A DNA stretch of 56,594 bases from UBA1756 sp045627805 (GTDB lineage Bacteria; Bacteroidota; Bacteroidia; Bacteroidales; WCHB1-69), in NCBI GenBank assembly GCA_045627805.1, contig JAZQOJ010000166.1, positions 1-56,594 of the forward strand, given 5' to 3'. The translations under genes and the position numbers were made by a program. How positions within the stretch are numbered: position 1 is the first letter of the stretch; each line of letters begins with the position of its first letter. Under the pieces are notes generated by a model. That model did no database searches. It had not been told where the DNA came from and saw nothing but the letters and a program-made list of their open reading frames with translations. This document shows positions 32,738 to 39,824 of this stretch, piece by piece.

Positions 32738-35020
32738 GTGAAAAAAGCAATCCTCCTTCTTATTTTTTGCTTGGCTTTTCGAGCGCTTTCTTATGCGCAG
32801 AAACCCATCGTATTTTCGCAGAATGACGACTATGTGATCGTTCTTTCGGAAAACAAATTGGCTTCCGAGCATCACGCCGCCTGCGAACTCCAGTCTTTTT
32901 TAGACCGGATTTTTGAGCGGAAATACGAAATCGTTTCTGACCAGAATTTCAAGGGGACGCACGCCATTTCAATCGGACGCAACAAGCTTTCCGAAAAACT
33001 GTACCGCAAATATGGCACGCAAATTTTGCACGATGGATTTCTCATTTATACCGATGGAAACAACCTTTACATTTTGGGAGGCGACACGGCGAAATCGAAT
33101 TTGTACGGCGTTTATCATTTTTTAGAAAACTATCTCGGATGCACATATACTTGTGCCAATCATATTCATTACGAAAAACTTTCCGATGAAATAGTATTGA
33201 ATATCAATGATTTGCAAAATCCTTCTTTTCAATATAGAGAAACGCTCCACCTCATTCCGAATATGGATCAGAAGTATGCTGACTGGCACAAACTGCACAA
33301 CCGCACCGATTTCAACCGCGATTGGGGGCTGTTTGTACACACTTTCCGGACTTTGGTCCCGGTTGAGACCTATTTTGCACAACATCCGGAATGGTTTTCC
33401 GAAATTCACGGGCAGCGCGTGCGCGACGGACAACTCTGCCTCAGCAATCCGGAAGTATTGGAAGAACTTTGTAAGAATTTGGAAATCAAGATGAAAGAAA
33501 ATCCGGGAAAGCAGATTTGGTCGGTTTCGCAAAACGACAACGAGTCGTCGTGCACCTGCGAGCATTGCCGTCATCTTGACTCGCTTTATGGTGGACCCAC
33601 TGGCACGATGATTTGGTTTGTGAACCAGGTGGCCGCCCGTTTTCCCGACAAGACGATTTCCACACTTGCCTACCAGCAGACGCGCCGGCCTCCGCAGAAC
33701 ATTAAACCCGCTGACAATGTGAATATTATGTTTTGCTCTATTGAATGTCAGCGCACCTATCCGATTGAGTCGGCGGAGCATTCGTTTCAGGCGGATATGG
33801 AGGGCTGGACCGCGCTTACGCACAATATTTTCCTGTGGGATTACGTGGTTCAGTTCCGCAATTATTTCGATCCGTTTCCGAATTTGCACGTTCTTCAGCC
33901 CAATTTGCAAAATTTTCAGCGGCACAACATCCCAATGATTTTTGAGCAGGGTTCGGGCACCAATGTCACTGAAAATTACGAGTGGCGCACTTTTCTTTTA
34001 GCGCACTTGCTTTGGAATGTGGATGTGAATGTGGACGAGTTGCGCGACCGCTTTCTGGATGCTCATTATGGTGAAAACCGCTCCATTTTTGTAAAGCAGT
34101 ATCTTGACGTGATGCAGCAGGCGCTACTTGATTCGAAGCAGCGGCTCAACATTTACGGCTATCCGATCAATGCGAAGGATGGATATTTGTCGCCCGAGAA
34201 AGTGAAGTATTATCAGTCGTTGTTTGCTGCGGCTTACAAGGAAGTGCCGACAGAGGAGTGCTCGAAAGCCGACCGCCAGATGTACGACGATCGGCTGCGG
34301 CTCTTGGAATTGTCGCTTGACTTTGCTGTTTTGGAACTTTCAATGAGTAATCTCACTCCCGATTTATCCTATTTAACGAAAGATGAAAATGGGAAAAAAA
34401 TGGTTCGCCCGGAAATGGTTGCTTTGGCCGACCGTTTTGTAGAAGACTGCAATAGATTGGGAGTGAAGCGATTAGATGAAATTAAATACACTCCGGAGCA
34501 GTTCCGTTCCAATATTGCCAATTACATTGCCAAAAGCACGCAGCCCAACATCGCCTGCGGCAAAAAGGTGACCTGTGCCACTGAATGGAGCAATTTGTAC
34601 GATGTGGGCGGTCCGCAAGCCCTCACCGACGGCAATCTCGGCATTATGAACTACAATTTCAACTGGCTTGGTTTTTGGGGGCACGATATGGACGTGGTAA
34701 TTGACCTGGATAGTGTGCAAAACATCAACGAAATCAGCGCTGACTTTTTGTTTTATCCGCTTTCCTGGATTTTCACGCCCAAAAAAGTGACGTGTTATAT
34801 TTCTGATAATCAAGTTGATTGGAAAGAGGTGGCCTCAAAAAGTTATGTCAACGAAGAGTCGTTGGCGGAATGTAAGATTGTGGGATTCCCGTTTACTAAT
34901 CTGCGGGCACGCGGACGCTATGTGCGGATGAAAGCGGAATCGTTACTGACCAATCCGGACTGGCATCGTGGTGTGGGACAGCCCTGCTGGATTTTCTGTG
35001 ACGAAATCATCGTGCGATAA
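32738..35020 (+). CDS. Secreted DUF4838 protein with C-terminal discoidin-like domain
   Basis: From GTG 32738 the protein has 760 residues with a signal peptide (KKAILLLIFCLAFRALSYAQ). Residues about 35-140 are a GH20b-like alpha/beta domain (ASEHHAACELQSFLDRIFERKYEIV...NNLYILGGDTAKSNLYGVYHFLENYLGC). The central part is the DUF4838 core (WSVSQNDNESSCTCEHCRHLDS, IMFCSIECQRTYPI, FLWDYVVQFRNYFDPFPNLHVL, IFEQGSGTN). The last 150 residues are a galactose-binding/discoidin-like fold (INEISADFLFYPLSWIFTPKKVTCYISDNQVDWKEV). DUF4838 proteins usually sit with glycan-degradation genes and are thought to be glycoside hydrolase-like; here it is alone. Confidence 0.82.
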   Translation: MKKAILLLIFCLAFRALSYAQKPIVFSQNDDYVIVLSENKLASEHHAACELQSFLDRIFERKYEIVSDQNFKGTHAISIGRNKLSEKLYRKYGTQILHDGFLIYTDGNNLYILGGDTAKSNLYGVYHFLENYLGCTYTCANHIHYEKLSDEIVLNINDLQNPSFQYRETLHLIPNMDQKYADWHKLHNRTDFNRDWGLFVHTFRTLVPVETYFAQHPEWFSEIHGQRVRDGQLCLSNPEVLEELCKNLEIKMKENPGKQIWSVSQNDNESSCTCEHCRHLDSLYGGPTGTMIWFVNQVAARFPDKTISTLAYQQTRRPPQNIKPADNVNIMFCSIECQRTYPIESAEHSFQADMEGWTALTHNIFLWDYVVQFRNYFDPFPNLHVLQPNLQNFQRHNIPMIFEQGSGTNVTENYEWRTFLLAHLLWNVDVNVDELRDRFLDAHYGENRSIFVKQYLDVMQQALLDSKQRLNIYGYPINAKDGYLSPEKVKYYQSLFAAAYKEVPTEECSKADRQMYDDRLRLLELSLDFAVLELSMSNLTPDLSYLTKDENGKKMVRPEMVALADRFVEDCNRLGVKRLDEIKYTPEQFRSNIANYIAKSTQPNIACGKKVTCATEWSNLYDVGGPQALTDGNLGIMNYNFNWLGFWGHDMDVVIDLDSVQNINEISADFLFYPLSWIFTPKKVTCYISDNQVDWKEVASKSYVNEESLAECKIVGFPFTNLRARGRYVRMKAESLLTNPDWHRGVGQPCWIFCDEIIVR

Positions 35021-35107
35021 ACGGTTATGCGTTTAAACGGTGGAATAGACGAATGCCGCCTGCGCAAATGCGCTGCTACATTTACAAGATTAAAGGGGGT
35101 AATTCTG
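35021..35107 (+). repeat. Dispersed intergenic repeat, short copy
   Basis: It has ACGGTTATGCG, GGTGGAATAGACGAATGCCGCC, and then jumps directly to the inverted outer module (GCTACATTTACAAG, then AAAGGGGGTAATTC). All internal blocks between are missing. It directly abuts the stop codon of the DUF4838 gene. Confidence 0.6.
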
Positions 35108-35111
35108 AACA

Positions 35112-35140
35112 AAAAGAGACGGTAGTTACCGTCTCTTTTG
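35112..35140. terminator. Bidirectional terminator between the DUF4838 and OYE genes
   Basis: AAAAGAGACGGTA and TACCGTCTCTTTT form a perfect stem with a 2-nt centre, flanked by A and T runs in both directions. It serves both convergent genes. Confidence 0.8.
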
Positions 35141-35151
35141 TCACTTTGAAA

Positions 35152-36384
35152 TTATTTTGTTTTCTCAAAGAAATCGATTTCTTTTTGCAAGTTTTTCGGA
35201 AGATTTTCCACGCAATGATGACATTTCATCTCAAGCGTGTACATACGGCCGATGCAGTAGTTGGAGTGCTTGCAGCCGCTGCGGGTACACTCGCCGGAAG
35301 CCAGTTTATTTACAAAGTCGGTGTCGTGAACCAAAGCGCGGGCCATCTGCAAGCCATCAAAGCCGGCATCCAGCACTTCTTCCATTTTTTCTTTAGAAAT
35401 CAAGCCGCCCACATAAACAAGAGGGAGTTTCAGTGCGGCGCGGAATTTCTTTGCATCTTCCAGGAAATAGGCCTCCTTGAAGGGAACTTCGGGGATGATG
35501 ATCTTGCCAAACATTCGCACGCCCATTTTCAGCCACCAGAATTTCCACGGATTCATATAGTGAGTGAGCGTTTTGTAGGGCATACAGCCGCGCATTACCG
35601 CCATCGGGGCCTTGCTTACGAAACCCGCCGTGAGGATGAGCGCGTGCACGCCCAGACTTTCCAGCTCTTTCGCCACCGTGATGCACTCGTCAATGCCCAG
35701 GCCGCCCTTGAAACCGTCGTACATATTGGTTTTCACGAAAACAGCCATATCGTCGCCTGCCGCCTTCATCACTTCCTTGATTACCAAGCGCATAAAGTTC
35801 ATACGCTTGTCCATTGTGCCACCGAAATTGTCTTTGCGGTGATTTGTGTAAGGTGAGAGGAACTGGCTGATGAGGTAACCGTGGCCCGCGTGAATCTCCA
35901 CTGCGTCGAAACCGGCCTCGCGTGCCAGATTGACGGCTTTGCCAAAATCTTTCACCAAGTCGTAAATTTCCTGTTCTTTCAGCTTGCGCATAAAGGTGGG
36001 AGAATAAAGGTTGAAGCCGCCAGAAGCGCCAACGGGCATCTGACCGCAAGTGCTGCGGTGCGTCATATTGCCACAGTGGCCCAGTTGGATGGAGGCCTTC
36101 GCACCTTCCGCGTGAATGGCGTCGGTCAGCTTTTTCAGGTCGGGAATGATTTCCTCGCGCATCCATAGCTGTCCATCAAACGACACGCCGCTGCGATTCA
36201 CGGAAGCGTAAGCAATGGTGGTCATTCCGATGCCACCTTTCGCAACTGCAGTGTGATAATTGAAAAGGTCTTGCGAGGGTTTGTTGCCGTAACACATATT
36301 CTCAAATGCGGCAGAACGAATGGTGCGGTTTCTCAAGGTGAGCGGCCCAAACGTTACAGGAGTAAAGATTTTGGAATCAGACAT
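35152..36384 (-). CDS. NADH:flavin oxidoreductase, Old Yellow Enzyme family
   Basis: The 410-residue protein is a TIM-barrel OYE. It has FTPVTFGPLTLRNRTIRSAAFENMC (flavin-binding N-terminus), IQLGHCG, FGKAVNLAREAGFDAVEIHAGHGYLISQFLSPYTNHRKDNFGG (substrate HxGH), and a C-terminal GFDGLQMARALVHDTDFVNKLASG (FMN phosphate site). After the barrel come CTRSGCKHSNYCIGRMYTLEMKC, a cysteine cluster in the place where some relatives bind Fe-S; the spacing is unusual. There is no second FAD/NAD domain as in 2,4-dienoyl-CoA reductase. It reduces activated double bonds; the substrate is unknown. Confidence 0.88.
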   Translation of the reverse strand: MSDSKIFTPVTFGPLTLRNRTIRSAAFENMCYGNKPSQDLFNYHTAVAKGGIGMTTIAYASVNRSGVSFDGQLWMREEIIPDLKKLTDAIHAEGAKASIQLGHCGNMTHRSTCGQMPVGASGGFNLYSPTFMRKLKEQEIYDLVKDFGKAVNLAREAGFDAVEIHAGHGYLISQFLSPYTNHRKDNFGGTMDKRMNFMRLVIKEVMKAAGDDMAVFVKTNMYDGFKGGLGIDECITVAKELESLGVHALILTAGFVSKAPMAVMRGCMPYKTLTHYMNPWKFWWLKMGVRMFGKIIIPEVPFKEAYFLEDAKKFRAALKLPLVYVGGLISKEKMEEVLDAGFDGLQMARALVHDTDFVNKLASGECTRSGCKHSNYCIGRMYTLEMKCHHCVENLPKNLQKEIDFFEKTK

Positions 36385-36460
36385 AATTTATGTTTTTATA
36401 ATTTCTATGCTAAATATTGGCACTGTCGTGCAAGGTTCGCACATTGTTCAAAAGGGAGGG

Positions 36461-36468
36461 CAAAATTA
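36461..36468 (-). promoter_or_regulatory. -7 promoter element of the OYE gene
   Basis: TAATTTTG on the minus strand, about 77 nt upstream of the ATG at 36384. No clear -33 box. Confidence 0.35.
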
Positions 36469-36640
36469 CAATTTTTTTGCATACTATTCATCTTTTGTAG
36501 GTGAAAACATTGAGTTTGAGATTTCAAGCGATTCCCTTTATCATTTAACTCTTTCCGCAGTATGAGAACATCTTGACCAAGTTTTGCTGGATTTGCAAGA
36601 GGGTAGGGGCATTCCGTAATTGATTGAAAAAATGCGGATT

Positions 36641-36663
36641 TTTGACAGATTTTGTCAAAAAAG
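36641..36663. repeat. Perfect 9-bp palindrome, operator-like
   Basis: TTTTTGACA and TGTCAAAAA flank a 5-nt spacer. It lies 62 nt upstream of the -7 box at 36725. It could be a regulator-binding site or a weak terminator; the evidence is symmetry only. Confidence 0.4.
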
Positions 36664-36724
36664 CACCGTACTTTTATTGCGCAAAAAAATGAGCAGAGAA
36701 TGTCATTTTTTGTTGCAAAATATG

Positions 36725-36732
36725 TAAATTTG
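36725..36732 (+). promoter_or_regulatory. -7 promoter element before the RNA hairpin and radical SAM operon
   Basis: TAAATTTG is the last good -7 box before the operon. The next 270 nt show no other TAnnTTTG, so it may drive both the structured RNA and the six-gene operon. A TTTG at 36709-36712 is too close to be a standard -33 box. Confidence 0.45.
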
Positions 36733-36825
36733 CACCGCTAACCGAATTATTAACAAAAAACAAGAAGAAGAGAAAAAGACACAAGACGTAACTATTTCAT
36801 ATAAAAGGCATTAGCTTTTGTCCGA

Positions 36826-36933
36826 CCCTCAAAAAATCTGGAAAATTTACGACTAAGGACAATAGTAAATGCTCACGTTGGAACGTGGGCTTACATTGTT
36901 TGGTCGATTGGTTACTCCAGATTTCCGTGAGGG
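36826..36933 (+). ncRNA. Candidate structured RNA (long hairpin, 6S-like in shape)
   Basis: Nested complementary blocks form one long interrupted hairpin. CCCTCA (36826-36831) pairs with TGAGGG (36928-36933), AAATCTGGA (36834-36842) with TCCAGATTT (36916-36924), CGAC (36850) with GTCG (36903), ACAAT (36859) with ATTGT (36895), GTAA (36865) with TTAC (36891), and GCTCACGT (36871) with ACGTGGGC (36883) around a TGGA loop. Internal loops are small and asymmetric; the largest is 36843-36849 against 36907-36915. The shape and length are those of 6S-type RNAs (a 6S-Flavo class exists in Bacteroidota), but I cannot confirm a family match. It could instead be a regulatory leader of the operon. Confidence 0.55.
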
Positions 36934-36999
36934 CAAACATATTAGTTAAGTCCGCGTTTTTTTTGTGCTGAGCGGGAAAAATAAAAATCTTCTGCAATT

Positions 37000-38379
37000 G
37001 TGGGGAAAGGGGAGTCTAAAAAAAACTTTCTTATAGGATTGGTTGATGCCGATTTGCTTGATGGTGGAACACGTCATCCCAATTTGGCACTATTAAAAAT
37101 CGCTGGATATTTACGCGATCATAATATCCCATATGAACTAATTGCCGACCATAATGCCGATTTGAAAAAATACCAGTTCATATACATTTCCAGAGTTTTT
37201 TCTTTTACAAAGTTACCTGATTTCTATACAAATGCTTCGCCTTCTGTAAAAAAAAGAAAATTTAGAATTGGAGGTACGGGGTTTTATATGGGGTCAAATG
37301 AATCGTCATCGTTTATTCAAGAGCGCGCCGATGACTTGCAAAGGTTGGAACAAGATCCTAACCTTCCAGGATTTTGCATGAGAAGCCAAATGCCTGATTA
37401 TCATCTTTACGAAGGTTTCGTGGCTAAGCAAATTGAACGTGGAATCAAGCCAAACCACTATAAAGATTATCTCCACTATTCCATTGGTTTTTTGACAAGA
37501 GGATGTTTTAGAAAATGCCCCTTTTGTGTGAATAGATTTGAAACAAAGTCCCAAGCCTATTCACAATTAAAAGATTTTGTAGATCCAACTAGGCCATACA
37601 TTTACTTATGGGATGATAATTTTTTGGCATCTCCCTATTCTGTTTGGAAACCAGCATTACAAAAACTGATAGAAATGAACAAACCATTTCAATTCCGTCA
37701 AGGACTGGATGAACGTATGATAGCACAAAGTCCTTATGGTGAAGAAATGGCTAAGATGCTATCTAAATCAAAATACCATGGGGATTTCATATTTGCTTTT
37801 GATAATTGGGAAGATAGACCAATTATTGAAAAGGCGCTGAAAATATGGAAAAAGTATAACCCTACGAAAGGGACAAAATTCTATTTGTTTTGTGGTTTCA
37901 AGCAAAATTCAGCTGACACACAACTATTTTATAAAGATATCTGTGAGATTTTCAAAAGGATCAAAGTACTAATGCAATATAAATGCGTTGGTTATATAAT
38001 GAGGCATGAAGATTATCATCAAGCGCCCATTCCAAATTTCTATGTACAAGTCGCACGTTGGTGCAATCAGCAAGCCTTTTACAAAAAGATGTCTTTTTGG
38101 GAATTTTGTTACCGAAATCAAACTTATTGGGAAGAAAAGACACTGGGAATTACTGGGAGACCACAATTGAAATCTTTTGAGGAATTCGAGAAAGATTTAC
38201 ACCAAGGGTATTACAATAAAAATGGTTTAAAAGTCTCTAGACCTCTTCAAACTGTTCTTGGCGTATTGGAATTGTTTCCTACGCACAGGGAAGAATTAAT
38301 TGAAATGTTTAATTATAAAATGACAAACATAGTTGACACATCATTGTGGCAACTCAATAACAATCATCCAATTAAATAA
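37000..38379 (+). CDS. Radical SAM enzyme of a putative novel system
   Basis: The 459-residue protein begins with a Rossmann-like region (FLIGLVDADLLDGGTRHPNLALLKIAGYLRDHNIPYELI, residues 10-48) resembling the cobalamin-binding N-terminal part of many radical SAM enzymes. The radical SAM motif is C169-F-R-K-C173-P-F-C176, a perfect C-x3-C-x2-C preceded by GFLTRG. The SAM-domain strands follow (YIYLWDDNFLAS, FRQGLDERM, FIFAFDNWED). It should bind a 4Fe-4S cluster and cleave SAM to a radical. The substrate is unknown; MiaB-type TRAM or SPASM domains are not evident. GTG 37000 is the only reasonable start seen. The gene is AT-rich relative to its flanks and leads a compact operon. Confidence 0.85.
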   Translation: MGKGESKKNFLIGLVDADLLDGGTRHPNLALLKIAGYLRDHNIPYELIADHNADLKKYQFIYISRVFSFTKLPDFYTNASPSVKKRKFRIGGTGFYMGSNESSSFIQERADDLQRLEQDPNLPGFCMRSQMPDYHLYEGFVAKQIERGIKPNHYKDYLHYSIGFLTRGCFRKCPFCVNRFETKSQAYSQLKDFVDPTRPYIYLWDDNFLASPYSVWKPALQKLIEMNKPFQFRQGLDERMIAQSPYGEEMAKMLSKSKYHGDFIFAFDNWEDRPIIEKALKIWKKYNPTKGTKFYLFCGFKQNSADTQLFYKDICEIFKRIKVLMQYKCVGYIMRHEDYHQAPIPNFYVQVARWCNQQAFYKKMSFWEFCYRNQTYWEEKTLGITGRPQLKSFEEFEKDLHQGYYNKNGLKVSRPLQTVLGVLELFPTHREELIEMFNYKMTNIVDTSLWQLNNNHPIK

Positions 38380-38395
38380 TTAGCAACAAAATCTT

Positions 38396-39406
38396 ATGAA
38401 ACCTCAATTTTTAGAGCTGGACATTAACGTCGTTGAATTGGATCTTAACAACCCAAGAATCAAGCGCTACTTGGAAATTTTTACTGGAGACTTAAGTGCA
38501 GAAGGCATTGCATTGGCATTGCACAGCAGTGAATCAGAAGGCACTAATTCATTTTCATCGCTAAAAGAATCCATTCGAGTTAATGGTGGAATTATCAATC
38601 CTATCATAGTCAATCATACCAAAGAAGGTAAATATATAGTTATTGAAGGCAATACCCGCCTCCAAATCTATAAAGATTTCGCAAAAAATGATCCAAGTGG
38701 GAATTGGAATCTCATTCGTTCTGTCGTTTATGAAGACTTGTCTATGGCAGACATTGATTCAATAAGGTTACAAGCGCATCTGGTTGGGCCTAGGGAATGG
38801 GATAGATATTCAAAAGCGATGTATCTTCACCATCTCAGCACAGTGGACTATCTCCCGATGGAAGCCATTATATCATACTGTGGAAACAAAAAAGGGGAAA
38901 TCATCAATCTAATTGACTCTTTTCAATTTATGCAAGAATATTATTCAAAAAGAGTGGACTATTTTGATGAGGAATTTAATCCTCGTGACTTTTCAAAATT
39001 TGAAGAATTTGTCAAAAATACCGAATTAAGGAAAACTGTAATTGCACAAGGATTTTCCAATCAAGATTTTGCTGATTGGGTTATTCAAGGCAATGTTGAT
39101 ACCGCCCAAAATGTACGTAAATTGACTGCCGTATTGAAATCTCCAGAAGCGAAAAAAGAGTTTCTAAAATCTAATATTTCAAATGCCGTCAAAAAAATTG
39201 ATGTAGTAGAATCTTCTATAGACTTATCAAAGGAGAAATACGAGAATTTGGCTGCAGAACTAGTTAAGAGAATCAATACCATCCCATTTCCTGAGGTACA
39301 AGCACTAAAAAAAGGCGAGGATCAAGCCGCTATCGACAGAAGAGAGACATTACTAGATTTGCAATCAGCATTATCAGATTTTTTAATCTTTATTGCGCCA
39401 GAATAA
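38396..39406 (+). CDS. ParB/sulfiredoxin-fold protein 1
   Basis: The 336-residue protein has a ParB N-terminal-type nucleotide-binding domain. NVVELDLNNPRIKRYLE (residues 11-27) is the usual entry segment, LKESIRVNGGIINPIIVNHT leads to YIVIEGNTRLQIYK with the E-G-N-T-R-L box at 84-89. A helical DNA-binding-like region (WDRYSKAMYLHHLSTVDYLPMEAIISYCGNKKGEI) and a charged coiled C-terminus follow. The ParB/Srx fold hydrolyses or binds NTPs, and outside chromosome partitioning it occurs in DNA-modification and phage proteins. The start is 16 nt after the radical SAM stop, and its stop overlaps the next ATG (TAATG). Confidence 0.8.
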   Translation: MKPQFLELDINVVELDLNNPRIKRYLEIFTGDLSAEGIALALHSSESEGTNSFSSLKESIRVNGGIINPIIVNHTKEGKYIVIEGNTRLQIYKDFAKNDPSGNWNLIRSVVYEDLSMADIDSIRLQAHLVGPREWDRYSKAMYLHHLSTVDYLPMEAIISYCGNKKGEIINLIDSFQFMQEYYSKRVDYFDEEFNPRDFSKFEEFVKNTELRKTVIAQGFSNQDFADWVIQGNVDTAQNVRKLTAVLKSPEAKKEFLKSNISNAVKKIDVVESSIDLSKEKYENLAAELVKRINTIPFPEVQALKKGEDQAAIDRRETLLDLQSALSDFLIFIAPE

Positions 39407-39822
39407 TGCCTGAATCTTCTGCTCATATGGATTTTGTTCAAAAATGCGGGGACTATATTTGCGACCATATTGTCCCTTCTGCATACTCTTCTTTTGTATT
39501 GTATGATACGCCAGACAGCATTCAGAAGCCACCTGCGGTAGAAGGAGGAGTCCATCCAGACATATATTACAATCACGCGGGATTACTTGTCATAGGGGAG
39601 GCGAAAACCATTAACGATATTGATAATCTCCATAGCAGAAAACAATATGAATATTATTTCAAAGAATGCGAACAACATACCGGGAATTGCTTCATTGTCA
39701 TTTGCTCGACCTGGAGCGTTGCGCCGCAATTGTGGAAAATAGTTAAGCATATTAAAAAGAACAACAATTACAAGGCTCAAATTATTGTAACATATGAACT
39801 GGGGGTATATAAAGCACTTTGA
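39406..39822 (+). CDS. PD-(D/E)XK nuclease-like protein
   Basis: This 138-residue protein is a single compact nuclease-type domain. GGVHPDIYYNHAGLLVIGEAKT gives the PD (residues 51-52) and E-A-K (65-67) of a PD-(D/E)XK fold, followed by a glutamine (Q80) in HSRKQYEYYF as in VRR-NUC and Holliday-junction-type nucleases. A DNA end or structure nuclease is likely, but the sequence has no recognisable DNA-binding extension. It starts in the stop codon of the preceding gene (1-nt overlap), and the helicase gene starts 2 nt after its TGA. The nuclease-helicase pairing suggests they act together. Confidence 0.75.
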   Translation: MPESSAHMDFVQKCGDYICDHIVPSAYSSFVLYDTPDSIQKPPAVEGGVHPDIYYNHAGLLVIGEAKTINDIDNLHSRKQYEYYFKECEQHTGNCFIVICSTWSVAPQLWKIVKHIKKNNNYKAQIIVTYELGVYKAL

Positions 39823-39824
39823 TT

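Larger units (their letters stand above)
36385..36825. other. Gene-free region upstream of the RNA hairpin
   Basis: No credible gene. A minus-strand -7 box (TAATTTTG, 36468-36461) for the OYE gene lies in the first part. A perfect palindrome (36641-36663) and a plus-strand -7 box (36725-36732) lie in the second part. The remainder is AT-rich with nothing recognised. Confidence 0.5.

Noticed and set aside
35053..35856. A 267-codon plus-strand frame
   Set aside because: Antisense to the clear OYE-family gene at 35152-36384 and running over the terminator.
36253..36565. Two overlapping plus-strand frames upstream of the cassette
   Set aside because: They overlap the 5' end and promoter of the OYE gene and show no coding features.
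36826..36933. SRP RNA, RNase P RNA or tmRNA as the identity of the hairpin
   Set aside because: The conserved SRP tetraloop region is absent, and the element is too short and unbranched for RNase P RNA or tmRNA.
36900..36999. Direct repeats (att sites) bounding the cassette
   Set aside because: Comparison by eye of 36900-37000 with 42985-43300 showed no shared block of useful length, and no integrase is present.
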